NCBI RefSeq assembly: GCF_014837145.1
Contig: NZ_JACYFS010000006.1
Span: 1-64,000 of the forward strand
Reading direction: 5' to 3'
Source of the DNA: Chryseobacterium caseinilyticum
Lineage (GTDB): Bacteria > Bacteroidota > Bacteroidia > Flavobacteriales > Weeksellaceae
DNA length: 64,000 nucleotides
Shown here: one piece after another, positions 1 to 9,353 of the stretch
How positions within the stretch are numbered: position 1 is the stretch's first letter
How the letters are laid out: the number at the start of each line of letters is the position of its first letter
Notes under the pieces: generated by a model
Database searches by the model: none
The model's input: only the letters and a program-made list of their open reading frames with translations
Told to the model about the DNA's origin: nothing
Translations under genes and position numbers: made by a program

Positions 1-438
<438 letters not shown>

Positions 439-527
439 ATTCGATTTGAAATTAATTTATTTGAAATTTGAAATTCTGTCCGCAGGGTTTAAATAAAGTT
501 CAAAATAAATTGTAGAGATTCATTAAT

Positions 528-555
528 CTCAAATCTCAAATCTCAAATCTCAAAT
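528..555 (+). repeat. Four tandem CTCAAAT heptamers in the rpoB-rpoC spacer
   Basis: Four perfect copies of CTCAAAT end about 9 bp before the rpoC start codon. The rest of the spacer holds TTTGAAATTTGAAA-like sequence of reverse sense. The same words occur again just downstream of rpoC. Confidence 0.8.
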
Positions 556-564
556 TCAAAAAAA

Positions 565-3500
565 ATGTCAAATAAAAATAAATCAAGTAGATTTAATAAA
601 ATAACCATCGGTTTAGCTTCTCCTGAGTCCATTTTACAGGACTCAAGAGGGGAGGTTTTAAAGCCGGAAACCATTAACTACAGAACGCACAAACCTGAAA
701 GAGACGGTTTGTTCTGTGAAAAAATCTTCGGTCCAATCAAAGATTACGAATGTGCTTGTGGTAAATACAAGAGAATCCGTTACAAGGGGATCGTTTGTGA
801 CCGTTGTGGTGTAGAGGTTACGGAGAAAAAAGTACGTAGAGAAAGAATCGGACATATCGGTCTGGTTGTTCCTATCGCGCACATTTGGTATTTCCGTTCT
901 TTACCAAACAAAATCGGTTACCTTTTGGGTATTCCTTCCAAGAAATTAGATATGATCATCTATTACGAGAGATATGTTGTTATTCAGCAGGGTATCGCTA
1001 AGAAATTAGATGGTTCTGATTTTGACGATAAGGAGTTCCTTACAGAAGAAGAATACCTTGATATCATGGAAACTCTTCCTGTAGAAAACCAGTATCTTGA
1101 TGATTCAGATCCTAACAAATTCATCGCCAAAATGGGTGCTGAAGCTGTTGAGGAATTATTAAAAAGAATCGATCTTGATGCGTTATCTTTCGATTTGAGA
1201 CACAAAGCTCATAACGAAGGTTCAAAACAAAGAAGAACTGAAGCTCTCAAAAGATTGAACGTTGTAGAAGCATTGAGAGGTGCTAACACTAGAATGATCA
1301 ACAGACCGGAGTGGATGATTATGCGTGTGCTTCCGGTTATACCACCAGAACTAAGACCATTGGTTCCGTTGGATGGGGGACGTTTCGCAACTTCTGACTT
1401 AAACGACCTTTACAGAAGAGTAATTATCAGAAACAACCGTTTGAAAAGATTATTGGAGATCAAAGCTCCTGAAGTAATCCTGAGAAACGAGAAGCGTATG
1501 CTTCAGGAATCTGTAGATTCATTATTTGATAATACAAGAAAATCTTCTGCAGTAAAATCTGAATCAAACAGACCATTGAAGTCACTTTCAGATTCATTGA
1601 AAGGTAAGCAGGGTCGTTTCCGTCAGAACTTATTGGGGAAAAGGGTAGATTACTCTGCGCGTTCGGTAATTGTTGTCGGTCCAAACTTACAGCTTCACGA
1701 ATGTGGTATTCCTAAAGATATGGCAGCTGAGCTTTACAAACCGTTTATCATCAGAAAACTGATCGAAAGAGGAATTGTAAAAACAGTAAAATCTGCCAAA
1801 AGAATTATCGACAGAAAAGAACCTGTAGTTTATGATATCTTAGAAGGTGTAATGAAAGGTCACCCTGTTTTACTGAACAGAGCACCTACTTTGCACAGAC
1901 TGGGTATTCAGGCTTTCCAGCCTAAGATGATCGAAGGTAAGGCAATCCAGCTACACCCATTAGTAACAACAGCATTCAACGCCGATTTTGATGGTGACCA
2001 GATGGCGGTACACTTACCGTTAGGCCCTGAGGCAATTTTGGAAGCTCAGTTATTAATGTTAGGTTCTCAGAATATCTTGAACCCTGCAAACGGTTCTCCA
2101 ATTACGGTACCATCTCAGGACATGGTTCTTGGTCTGTATTTCATGACCAAAGAATTAAGCTCTACTGAAGATATGAAAGTATTGGGTGAAGGTCTTGCAT
2201 TCTATTCTCCGGAAGAAGCGGAAATCGCTTATGCTGAAGGTAGAGTTTCATTGAACGCTAAAGTAAGATGTAGACTTCCAATTAAAGAAAACGGTGAAAT
2301 CACTGTGAAATTAACTGAAACTTCTGTCGGTAGAATCTTATTTAACCAGATCGTTCCTAAACAGTCAGGATATATTAATGAACTTCTTACAAAGAAATCA
2401 TTAAGAAATGTAATTGGTAAAGTACTTGCCGATACAGATTTCCCCACAACTGTGAAGTTCCTGGATGCAATGAAAGACTTAGGATATTCAAATGCATTCA
2501 AAGGAGGTCTTTCTTTCTCATTAGGTGACATCGTAGTTCCTGTTGAGAAAAAGAAAATGATCGCAACATCTATTGAAACTGTAGACGAGATCAGAGCCAA
2601 CTACAACATGGGTCTTATCACAGATACAGAAAGATATAACCAGGTAATCGACGTTTGGACAAACACCAACGCTGGATTAACTGAAATGATCATGAGCAGA
2701 ATGAAAGTTGACCAGGGTGGGTTCAATTCTGTATACATGATGCTTGATTCTGGTGCGAGGGGTTCTAAAGAACAGATCCGTCAGTTATCAGGGATGAGAG
2801 GTTTGATGGCAAAACCGCAGAAAGCTGGTTCTACCGGTGCGGAAATTATCGAAAACCCGATTCTTGCAAACTTTAAGGAAGGTCTTTCGATCTTAGAATA
2901 CTTTATCTCTACCCACGGTGCCCGTAAAGGTCTTGCGGATACCGCTCTTAAGACTGCCGATGCAGGTTACTTAACGAGAAGACTGGTAGACGTTGCACAG
3001 GATGTTATCGTAACGGAAACTGACTGTGGAACATTGAGAGGTACAGAAGTTACTGCACTGAAGAAAAATGACGAAATCGTTGAAAAAATCTCTGAAAGAA
3101 TCTTAGGTAGAGTTTCATTACACAATGTATACGATCCTGAGACAGACGAAATCATCGTTAATGCAGACGAAGTAATCAACGAAGCATTAGCTAAGAAAAT
3201 CGAAGAGATTGGTCTTGAAGCTGTTGAAGTACGTTCACCTTTAACCTGTGAGGCTAAAAAAGGTATCTGTGCTAAATGTTACGGTAGAAACCTTGCTACA
3301 GGTAAAACCATCCACATGGGTGAAGCTGTAGGGGTTATCGCTGCACAGTCCATCGGGGAACCGGGAACTCAGCTTACGTTGAGAACCTTCCACCAAGGTG
3401 GTGTATCTACCAACGTATCAGAAAATCCTGCAATTATCGCAAGAAGAGACGGTATCGTAGAATTGGATGAGGTAAGAACAATTACTTCTGAAGACGAAAA

Positions 3501-4830
3501 CGGTAACACTGCTGAAGTAGTGGTATCGCGTACTACAGAATTCAGATTGGTAACTGACAACGAGGCGAGAACTCCTCTTATGGTTGCCAACGTACCTTAC
3601 GGTGCTATATTAGCTGTAAAACCAGGTGATAAAGTAAGCAAAGGTGATGTAATCTGTAAGTGGGATCCGTATAACGCGGTAATCATTGCTGAAACTGCCG
3701 GTAAGGTAGAATATGAAGACATCATCCAGGGTATTTCATTCCAGCTGGAGATTGACGAACAGACAGGATTTGAAGAGAAAGTAATCTCTGAATCAAGAAA
3801 TAAGAAAGCTGTACCTACATTGAAGGTGGTAGATTCTAAAGGTGTTGAGCAGAAAGGTTACAACTTACCGGTAGGAGCCCACTTAATGGTAAATGACGGT
3901 GAAAAAATTAAGGCTGGTAAAGTCTTAATCAAAATCCCGAGAAAAGCTGCAAAGACAGGGGATATCACCGGAGGTCTTCCGAGAGTTACGGAATTATTCG
4001 AAGCAAGAAATCCATCAAATCCAGCTGTAGTAACAGAAATCGATGGGGTAGTTTCTTACGGAAAGATAAAAAGAGGTAACCGTGAATTGATCGTTGAAGC
4101 TAAAACTGGTGAGAGAAAAATTTATTTAGTTAAATTATCAAACCAGATCTTGGTACAGGAGAATGACTTCGTTAGAGCTGGTTCGCCACTTTCTGACGGT
4201 TCAGTTACGCCGGACGACATTCTGAAGATCAAAGGGCCAACTGCGGTTCAGGAATATTTAGTAAACGAAATCCAGGAAGTTTACCGTCTTCAGGGGGTAA
4301 AAATCGACGACAAACACTTCGAAATCATCGTAAGACAGATGATGACAAAGGTATCTATCGTTGACGGAGGTGATACTCAGTTTCTTGAAGGTGCACTTGA
4401 GCACAAATACGACTTCCTTGAGGAGAACAACAGAGTATTTGGTCTTAAAGTAGTAACTGAAGCCGGAGATTCTAAAACTTTCCAGCCAGGACAGATGATT
4501 ACTGCAAGAGAATTGAGAGACGAAAACTCTAAACTGAAGCGTGAAGATCAGGCTTTGGTTGAAGTTAGAGAAGCACTTCCTGCTACGGCAACGCCGGTAT
4601 TGCAAGGGATTACAAGAGCAGCTCTACAGACCAAGTCGTTCATGTCTGCAGCATCGTTCCAGGAAACTACAAAGGTTCTGAACGAAGCAGCAGTTGCAGG
4701 TAAAGTAGACAGCCTGAACGGTCTTAAAGAAAATGTAATTGTAGGACACAGAATTCCTGCAGGTACAGGTCTTAAAGAGTATCAGAATGTAATCGTGGGT
4801 TCTAGAAAAGAATTCGAAGATCTTAACTAA
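565..4830 (+). CDS. rpoC: DNA-directed RNA polymerase beta' subunit
   Basis: This 1421-residue protein is the beta' subunit of RNA polymerase and supplies the catalytic magnesium site. The invariant NADFDGDQM motif lies at about residues 472-480. An N-terminal zinc-binding motif (CACGKYK...CDRCGVEV) lies near residues 63-82, and a second one ([11 protein letters not shown]) begins near residue 895. The trigger loop and bridge-helix region follow around [16 protein letters not shown]. The length is normal for Bacteroidetes. The start ATG at 565 follows an A-rich stretch without a clear Shine-Dalgarno sequence, which is common in this phylum. It is cotranscribed with rpoB, and a DUF3467 gene follows after 86 bp. 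Confidence 0.99.
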   Translation: MSNKNKSSRFNKITIGLASPESILQDSRGEVLKPETINYRTHKPERDGLFCEKIFGPIKDYECACGKYKRIRYKGIVCDRCGVEVTEKKVRRERIGHIGLVVPIAHIWYFRSLPNKIGYLLGIPSKKLDMIIYYERYVVIQQGIAKKLDGSDFDDKEFLTEEEYLDIMETLPVENQYLDDSDPNKFIAKMGAEAVEELLKRIDLDALSFDLRHKAHNEGSKQRRTEALKRLNVVEALRGANTRMINRPEWMIMRVLPVIPPELRPLVPLDGGRFATSDLNDLYRRVIIRNNRLKRLLEIKAPEVILRNEKRMLQESVDSLFDNTRKSSAVKSESNRPLKSLSDSLKGKQGRFRQNLLGKRVDYSARSVIVVGPNLQLHECGIPKDMAAELYKPFIIRKLIERGIVKTVKSAKRIIDRKEPVVYDILEGVMKGHPVLLNRAPTLHRLGIQAFQPKMIEGKAIQLHPLVTTAFNADFDGDQMAVHLPLGPEAILEAQLLMLGSQNILNPANGSPITVPSQDMVLGLYFMTKELSSTEDMKVLGEGLAFYSPEEAEIAYAEGRVSLNAKVRCRLPIKENGEITVKLTETSVGRILFNQIVPKQSGYINELLTKKSLRNVIGKVLADTDFPTTVKFLDAMKDLGYSNAFKGGLSFSLGDIVVPVEKKKMIATSIETVDEIRANYNMGLITDTERYNQVIDVWTNTNAGLTEMIMSRMKVDQGGFNSVYMMLDSGARGSKEQIRQLSGMRGLMAKPQKAGSTGAEIIENPILANFKEGLSILEYFISTHGARKGLADTALKTADAGYLTRRLVDVAQDVIVTETDCGTLRGTEVTALKKNDEIVEKISERILGRVSLHNVYDPETDEIIVNADEVINEALAKKIEEIGLEAVEVRSPLTCEAKKGICAKCYGRNLATGKTIHMGEAVGVIAAQSIGEPGTQLTLRTFHQGGVSTNVSENPAIIARRDGIVELDEVRTITSEDENGNTAEVVVSRTTEFRLVTDNEARTPLMVANVPYGAILAVKPGDKVSKGDVICKWDPYNAVIIAETAGKVEYEDIIQGISFQLEIDEQTGFEEKVISESRNKKAVPTLKVVDSKGVEQKGYNLPVGAHLMVNDGEKIKAGKVLIKIPRKAAKTGDITGGLPRVTELFEARNPSNPAVVTEIDGVVSYGKIKRGNRELIVEAKTGERKIYLVKLSNQILVQENDFVRAGSPLSDGSVTPDDILKIKGPTAVQEYLVNEIQEVYRLQGVKIDDKHFEIIVRQMMTKVSIVDGGDTQFLEGALEHKYDFLEENNRVFGLKVVTEAGDSKTFQPGQMITARELRDENSKLKREDQALVEVREALPATATPVLQGITRAALQTKSFMSAASFQETTKVLNEAAVAGKVDSLNGLKENVIVGHRIPAGTGLKEYQNVIVGSRKEFEDLN

Positions 4831-4840
4831 AATTAATAAT

Positions 4841-4893
4841 TTGAAATTTGAGGTTTGAAATTATTTTTATACTTTCACACTCTCAAATTTCAA
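4841..4893. repeat. 12-bp perfect inverted repeat between rpoC and the DUF3467 gene
   Basis: TTGAAATTTGAG at 4841-4852 is mirrored exactly by CTCAAATTTCAA at 4882-4893, with 29 bp between. The words are the same as in the rpoB-rpoC spacer. There is no T-tract directly after the right arm, so it does not look like an ordinary intrinsic terminator. Confidence 0.7.
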
Positions 4894-4916
4894 TTTTAAA
4901 AAATATAATTTATAAA

Positions 4917-5222
4917 ATGGACAACAATCAAAATCCACAAGACGGAAACATCAACATCCAGTTAAACGAAATGGTAGCTTCAGGAGTTTACTGTAACCTT
5001 GCTTTAGTAAACCACTCTCCATCTGAGTTTGTAGTAGACTTCATCCAGATGATGCCAGGTGTACAGCAGGCAAACGTAAGATCAAGAGTAATCCTGGCTC
5101 CTCTTCACGCGAAGAGAGTTTTGGCTGCACTTCAGCAAAACATCACCAACTACGAGCAGCAGTTCGGAGAAATCAAAGAAGTTGAGCCTTTCGTATTAGG
5201 AGGAAACAACGTACAGGCATAA
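4917..5222 (+). CDS. DUF3467 domain protein
   Basis: This small 101-residue protein belongs to the DUF3467 family, recognised by NHSPSEFVVDFIQMMPG and the following SRVILAPLHAKRVLAALQQNI. Its function is unknown; in many Bacteroidetes it lies directly after rpoC, as here. There is no signal peptide, so it should be cytoplasmic. The frame is open further upstream to 4848, but the extra 23 residues cover the inverted-repeat spacer and are not protein-like, so the ATG at 4917 (MDNNQNPQ) is preferred. An intrinsic terminator follows 25 bp after the stop and probably ends the rpoBC transcript. Confidence 0.9.
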   Translation: MDNNQNPQDGNINIQLNEMVASGVYCNLALVNHSPSEFVVDFIQMMPGVQQANVRSRVILAPLHAKRVLAALQQNITNYEQQFGEIKEVEPFVLGGNNVQA

Positions 5223-5247
5223 GATTTTTCTTATCAGATATAAAAGA

Positions 5248-5278
5248 ATACCCCGGCGGAAGTTGGGGTATTTTTTTT
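5248..5278 (+). terminator. Intrinsic terminator after rpoC/DUF3467
   Basis: ATACCCC (5248-5254) pairs with GGGGTAT (5265-5271) around a 10-nt loop and is followed by a run of eight T. Confidence 0.9.
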
Positions 5279-5301
5279 ACTTACAACTCAGGTATTTTTT
5301 A

Positions 5302-5402
5302 TTTGGGCGCCAATTTCCGTCCTCCGTTCCCGCTTTTTTGTGCCACCGCATTTTCCATCGCTTACAAAAAGAGCTCCACTCAGGCCGGGGCGCGGGAATT
5401 TG
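5302..5402 (+). repeat. Dispersed intergenic element, copy A
   Basis: A roughly 100-bp element begins TTTGGGCGCC, contains TCCTCCGTTCCCGCTTTTTT and ends near GGGGCGCGGGAATT. Two relatives lie at 34070-34195 and 38507-38610 in the same orientation. All three start within 25 bp of the end of an intrinsic terminator. It is GC-richer than its surroundings and carries short internal complementary blocks (GCTTTTTTGT with ACAAAAAGAGC). Confidence 0.75.
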
Positions 5403-5432
5403 CTTTTTTTCCCACATCTCATAAAGTCCGAA

Positions 5433-6178
5433 GAGTTAAATTCGAATAGCTTTAGGGTGAACTTATGGAAGCAAATTCACATCACAAGAAAACCTGCAGG
5501 GTTAAATTCGAATAGATTTAGGGTGAACTTATGGATGCGAAATCATTTACATCACAAAGAACCCACAGGGTTAAATTCGAATAGCTTTAGGTATATCTAT
5601 AGACGAAAAATTATTCCATCACAGAGCTCCTGAAAGATTAAATTCCAGATTTAGGTCAACCCATGGGCGTAAAATCATTCGCATCACCAAGAACCCGCAG
5701 GGTTAACTTCAAATAGACGTAGGTGAAACCTATGGTAATAAAATAATTCGCAATAAAAAAGAACCCGAAGGGTTAGATTAGTTTAGCTTTAGGTGAACTA
5801 TGGAAGCAAAATCATTTACATCACCAAGAACCCGCAGGGTTAAATTCAAATAGCCGTAGGTGAAACCTATGGTAATAAAATATTCGCACTAAAAAAGAAC
5901 CCGAAGGGTTTAATTCGTATAGCTTTAGGTGAACAATGGAAGCAAAATCATTCACATCATTAAGAATCCACAGGGTTAAATTCGAATAGCTTTAGGTTTA
6001 TCTATAGATGAAAAATTATTCCATCACAGAGCTCCTGAAAGATTAAATTCCAGCTTTAGGTGAACCTATGGGCGTAAAATCATTCACATCACAAGAACCC
6101 GCAGGGTTAAATTCAAATAGCCGTAGGTGAAACCTATGGTAATAAAATAAATCGCACTAAAAAAGAACCCGAAGGGTT
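5433..6178. repeat. Array of eleven 63-72 bp units with higher-order structure
   Basis: Units begin at about 5433, 5501, 5570, 5636, 5702, 5772, 5839, 5908, 5974, 6041 and 6104 and end near 6176. Most unit junctions hold the small palindrome AACCCGCAGGGTT or AACCCGAAGGGTT, and many units also hold TAGGTGAAACCTA. Units 3-5 (from 5570) and 9-11 (from 5974) share the unusual text around CTATAGA and CACAGAGCTCCTGAAAGATT, so there is a higher-order period of about 404 bp, or six units. No credible coding sequence lies here. The 1.08 kb between the DUF3467 gene and the Crp gene holds this array, a terminator, element copy A and the crp promoter. Confidence 0.9.
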
Positions 6179-6274
6179 CAACAGTCTCCTGCCTCTCATC
6201 CAACAAAAACTATTAAGAATCGTTCAAAATTACAATCCTGCGAAAATAAATATCAAACGACAATTTCAATTTTA

Positions 6275-6282
6275 TACCTTTG
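6275..6282 (+). promoter_or_regulatory. -7 element of the Crp/Fnr gene
   Basis: TACCTTTG fits the Bacteroidetes -7 consensus TAnnTTTG and lies 22 bp before the start codon. A matching -33 TTTG is not obvious. Confidence 0.6.
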
Positions 6283-6304
6283 ATTTCGTAATTATTTAAA
6301 AAAT

Positions 6305-6955
6305 ATGTTAGATAATCAGTTTATTGTTGATAAATTTGAGTTTTTAGGCTCAGAATTTTTAAAAGAAATCAGTAAACATGCTGTCATCACTGCAGTAAAA
6401 GCTAAAACTGAAATCGTAAGAGAAGGGCAGAAAAATAAATTTGTTCCGTTTCTCATCAAAGGTTCCGTCAGAGTTTTTACACTTAACGATGGCCGCGAAC
6501 TTATCTATTATTACGTTCGGGAAAACGACAGTTGTATGATGACGTTTTCCTCTATTTTCACAGATTACATCAGCCGGATTTATGCTGTGGCAGAGGAAGA
6601 TTCCGAAGTTTTACTCATTCCGGTGTCCATAATGCATGACTGGCTGCTCCGTTTTCCTGCCATCAACAAACTTTTTTTTCAGGAATACGACAAACGATTT
6701 TCCGATGTGATGAACATGGTCAACGAAGCCGTTTTCCACAAACTCGACAAAAGAATCTTAAGCTACATCAAACAGCAGATTGCCATTACAGGAAATCATC
6801 CCATTAAACTTACCCACCGTGAAATCGCTACCAATCTCGGCACATCAAGAGAAGTCGTGAGCAGAGTAATGAAAAAAATTGAGAACGAAGGTGAGATTTC
6901 TCAAAGCAGAGAAGGCATTAGAATACCTGAATCTGTCGATGTTAGTGTTGTCTAA
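6305..6955 (+). CDS. Crp/Fnr family transcription regulator
   Basis: This 216-residue cytoplasmic regulator has an N-terminal cyclic-nucleotide-binding-like beta-roll (about residues 20-115) and a C-terminal winged helix of the Crp type. The recognition helix is in LGTSREVVSRVMKKIENEG, around residues 175-195. It lacks the N-terminal cysteine cluster of FNR, and no clear cAMP-binding arginine signature can be read, so its ligand is unknown. It starts a same-strand run of genes, and a CRP-like operator lies in the gap before the next gene, so it is the best candidate activator of the operon at 7080-10097. It could also repress itself. Confidence 0.92.
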   Translation: MLDNQFIVDKFEFLGSEFLKEISKHAVITAVKAKTEIVREGQKNKFVPFLIKGSVRVFTLNDGRELIYYYVRENDSCMMTFSSIFTDYISRIYAVAEEDSEVLLIPVSIMHDWLLRFPAINKLFFQEYDKRFSDVMNMVNEAVFHKLDKRILSYIKQQIAITGNHPIKLTHREIATNLGTSREVVSRVMKKIENEGEISQSREGIRIPESVDVSVV

Positions 6956-7006
6956 TAAATTTGTTTTAGCACTTTTATTACTCCGATTGATAAAAACAAT
7001 ATCATC

Positions 7007-7022
7007 GGTGACTTTTATCACC
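7007..7022 (+). promoter_or_regulatory. CRP-type palindromic operator
   Basis: GGTGA-n6-TCACC is a perfect inverted repeat with the arm and spacer geometry of CRP-family sites (TGTGA-n6-TCACA). Its centre (7014.5) is 34.5 bp upstream of the TTTG of the -7 element at 7045-7052, about -42 relative to the expected start. This is the position expected for an activator touching RNA polymerase. Confidence 0.7.
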
Positions 7023-7044
7023 AAGTTTTAGAAAGAGAAGTCTC

Positions 7045-7052
7045 TAAGTTTG
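7045..7052 (+). promoter_or_regulatory. -7 element of the DUF5777-cytochrome operon
   Basis: TAAGTTTG matches TAnnTTTG exactly. The predicted transcript start is near 7057-7060, leaving about 20 nt of leader before the ATG at 7080. Confidence 0.65.
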
Positions 7053-7079
7053 TCGTACGAATTTTAAACAAAAACGTGT

Positions 7080-7922
7080 ATGACAAAAACTCTCTTATTT
7101 TTGTCGCTATTTTCTTCAGTTCTTGCCTTTTCACAGGAAGATCTGCTCAAAGATATCGACACCATTTCAACCAACAGTACAACTTCGCCACCGGCTTTCA
7201 AAGCACTTCAGATCGTCACCGGACAATCTACCAAACTCACTGCAAAAAATGAATGGTATTTTGTAGTAGCACACCGTTTTGGAGATGTGAGTGAAGGTTT
7301 TAAAAACTTTTTCGGACTAGACGATGCTTCCACCAAACTCGGAGCAATTTATGGTTTAACAGACGGAATTTCTTTAAGCCTCTCCAGAGAAACGAATATG
7401 AAAACCTTTGAATTCGGAGCAAAATACAGGCTTCTGAAGCAGAGCGAAAACATTCCGGTAGATCTCGTAGGCTACAACGTGATGGCAATGAACACCGATC
7501 TGGATAAAGATACATATCCGCATCTGAAGTTTGGCGACAGGCTTTCGTACCTTACTCAGGCTTTGATTTCACGAAGATTTAATGAAAACTTTTCGCTGCA
7601 GCTGTTGCCGTCTTATGTTCACAAAAATCTCTATGAACCGGCAGTTGAAAACGATAATCAATTCCTGACCGGATTGGGCGGACGTTATAAAATTTCCAAA
7701 AGAATCTCCATCAACGCAGAATATTTTGTGAATTTTGATAAGCACAGTTTCTACAAAAATCCTTTGTCTCTGGGAATGGATATTGAAACAGGAGGCCATG
7801 TTTTCCAGCTTTTATTCAGCAATTCACAGTTGAATTCTGACATTGGTTATCTCACCAACGCAACCGGAAAGTGGGACAAAGGACAGATTTTCTTTGGGTT
7901 TAATCTTTACAGAGTATTTTAA
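7080..7922 (+). CDS. DUF5777 family outer-membrane beta-barrel protein
   Basis: The 280-residue product has a signal peptide (about residues 1-19, ending AFSQ) and a body rich in alternating beta-strand sequence with a C-terminal aromatic residue (NLYRVF), as in outer-membrane barrels. The text FVVAHRFGDVSEGFKNFFGLDD is typical of DUF5777, a family without known function that often lies next to cytochrome c and YceI genes in Bacteroidetes. Here it is the first gene of a five-gene run (7080-10097) and its stop lies one base before the next start. I infer a role in the envelope electron-transfer module; the barrel assignment is by pattern only. Confidence 0.85.
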   Translation: MTKTLLFLSLFSSVLAFSQEDLLKDIDTISTNSTTSPPAFKALQIVTGQSTKLTAKNEWYFVVAHRFGDVSEGFKNFFGLDDASTKLGAIYGLTDGISLSLSRETNMKTFEFGAKYRLLKQSENIPVDLVGYNVMAMNTDLDKDTYPHLKFGDRLSYLTQALISRRFNENFSLQLLPSYVHKNLYEPAVENDNQFLTGLGGRYKISKRISINAEYFVNFDKHSFYKNPLSLGMDIETGGHVFQLLFSNSQLNSDIGYLTNATGKWDKGQIFFGFNLYRVF

Positions 7923-7923
7923 A

Positions 7924-8265
7924 ATGAAAAAAGTAATCTACACAGGATCGCTGATTTTTTTCATAACATCCTGTGAAAGCAGAACCTATGAAGAGATTTC
8001 AGACAACACGCCGATTACCAGTGTGGTAAAATACGAGTCAGATTTAAAACCGATTATGGACAGTAACTGTACCAGTTGCCATTCTGCGTCAGGTTTTAAA
8101 CCTCTCAATAATTACAATTTGGTAAAAGAAAACATCGACATCATTATTAACCGGATTCAACGACCGGCGGGAGATCCTTTGAAAATGCCTCAGGGCGGAT
8201 CTTTATCGCCAAATCAAATTAATCTTTTCGTGAAATGGAAAGCGGATGGTCTGATTGAAAACTAA
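7924..8265 (+). CDS. Small monohaem cytochrome c lipoprotein
   Basis: This 113-residue protein begins with a lipoprotein signal (FFITSC, lipidated Cys at about 17). It carries one haem-binding CxxCH motif (CTSCH, residues 49-53) and a later Met in KMPQGG that may be the distal haem ligand. It should be anchored in the envelope and carry electrons. An open frame reaches back into the preceding gene, but the ATG at 7924 directly precedes the signal sequence and follows the upstream stop by one base. This suggests translational coupling with the DUF5777 gene. Haem-attachment genes are not in the window. Confidence 0.9.
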   Translation: MKKVIYTGSLIFFITSCESRTYEEISDNTPITSVVKYESDLKPIMDSNCTSCHSASGFKPLNNYNLVKENIDIIINRIQRPAGDPLKMPQGGSLSPNQINLFVKWKADGLIEN

Positions 8266-8279
8266 AAAAATTATTTAAA

Positions 8280-8825
8280 ATGAAAAATCTACTTTTAATA
8301 TTGACTTCATTGCTGTTCAGCAATCTTCTTTTGGCTCAAAAATACAGCTCTAAGACAGGAAAAGTCACCATCGAAGCATCTGTTCCGATGTTTGAAGATG
8401 TTTTTGCGCAGGATGACAGTAACGTTGTGGTTCTCAACGCTGATAACGGAGAAATGGCTTCAGTTTCGGTAGTCAAAAACTTTAAATTTAAAGTGAAACT
8501 GATGGAGGAGCACTTTAATGAGAGCTATGCCGAAACCGCAAAATATCCGAAGGCAACATTCAAAGGAAAAGTTGTAGGGTTTGATAAAACAAAACTGACT
8601 GCAAACCCTCAGAAAATTACTGTTCAGGGCATATTAAACTTTCACGGTGTTGACAGAAATGTTTCTTCTGCCGCAACCATTTCTGCCAAAGACGGAAAGA
8701 TTTACCTGAAAGGAAATTTTGTTGCCAAATCAGTCGATTTTAAAGTAACCATCCCGAAAATGGTGATGAAAAAAGTCGCTGAAAATGTGAACGTAGAGTA
8801 TAACTATACACTCGTGAAACAATGA
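8280..8825 (+). CDS. YceI family exported protein
   Basis: The 181-residue protein has a signal peptide ending LLLAQ and a YceI-like lipocalin fold, recognised by the HFNESYAETAKYPKATFKG block near residues 80-98 and the later GILNFHGVDRNV. YceI proteins bind isoprenoid lipids such as polyprenyl quinones in a hydrophobic pocket. Next to a monohaem cytochrome, a quinone- or lipid-related role in the periplasm is plausible but inferred. The gene lies 14 bp after the cytochrome gene, and its last four bases overlap the start of the ankyrin gene (ATGA). Confidence 0.88.
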   Translation: MKNLLLILTSLLFSNLLLAQKYSSKTGKVTIEASVPMFEDVFAQDDSNVVVLNADNGEMASVSVVKNFKFKVKLMEEHFNESYAETAKYPKATFKGKVVGFDKTKLTANPQKITVQGILNFHGVDRNVSSAATISAKDGKIYLKGNFVAKSVDFKVTIPKMVMKKVAENVNVEYNYTLVKQ

Positions 8826-9349
8826 AAAAATTAATTTTATTCACAGTTTTTTTTCTGAATTTATCACTTATTGCAGCTCAGGAAAAAGCAAAATCAGTAT
8901 TTGATATTGCCAGAAGCGGAACGGTTGCAGAGCTGAAAGATCTGATGAAAAATAATCTTGATGTCATCAATCAAGCCAATGAAAACGGATATTCACCCTT
9001 AATTTTGGCTTGCTACAGGGGAAATACTGAAGTCGCAGATTTTTTAATTGATAACGTAAAAGATGTGGATTATAAAAGTCAGGATGGTACGGCATTGGCT
9101 GGAATTTCAGTACGTCACAACAGATCTTTGGCAGAACATTTATTAAAGAAAAATGCAAACCCCAATATCGCAGACGGTACCGGAACGACACCCTTATTTT
9201 GGGCAGTAAAATCAGGAAATAAAGAACTTGTTGAGCTTTTACTCCAATATAAAGCCGATAAATCAATGAAAGATTCAATGGGAATGACTCCTTTTGAATA
9301 TGCTTTAAAGGCAGACAATAAAGAAATTATCAACCTCTTAAAAAATTAA
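8822..9349 (+). CDS. Exported ankyrin-repeat protein
   Basis: The 175-residue product has a signal peptide (about 1-20, ending IAAQ) and roughly four ankyrin repeats. These are recognised by NGYSPLILACYRGNTEVADFL, GTTPLFWAVKSGNKELVELLL and GMTPFEYALKADNKEIINLL. Ankyrin repeats mediate protein binding. In bacterial operons with haem proteins, such as catalase-associated ankyrins, they can protect or assist the partner; that parallel is inference. The start overlaps the YceI stop by four bases, so the two are probably translationally coupled. The T9SS gene follows after 4 bp. Confidence 0.88.
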   Translation: MKKLILFTVFFLNLSLIAAQEKAKSVFDIARSGTVAELKDLMKNNLDVINQANENGYSPLILACYRGNTEVADFLIDNVKDVDYKSQDGTALAGISVRHNRSLAEHLLKKNANPNIADGTGTTPLFWAVKSGNKELVELLLQYKADKSMKDSMGMTPFEYALKADNKEIINLLKN

Positions 9350-9353
9350 AAAT

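Noticed and set aside
658..4605. Several antisense open frames inside rpoC
   Set aside because: They are shadows caused by codon bias of the conserved rpoC gene.
5340..5633. Open frame of 97 codons over element copy A and the first array units
   Set aside because: It is a translation of repeat DNA, has repeated NSFRVNLW-like text only because the DNA repeats, and has no start context or homologue-like composition.
5433..6178. Possible CRISPR array
   Set aside because: There is no fixed direct repeat with unique spacers; the whole 63-72 bp unit is similar and the palindromic part is only about 13 bp. No cas genes are present.
6984..7009. FNR-type box TTGAT...ATCAT overlapping CCGATTGATA / TATCATCGG
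   Set aside because: The spacing between half-sites is too long for an FNR box, and the neighbouring GGTGA-n6-TCACC has correct geometry.
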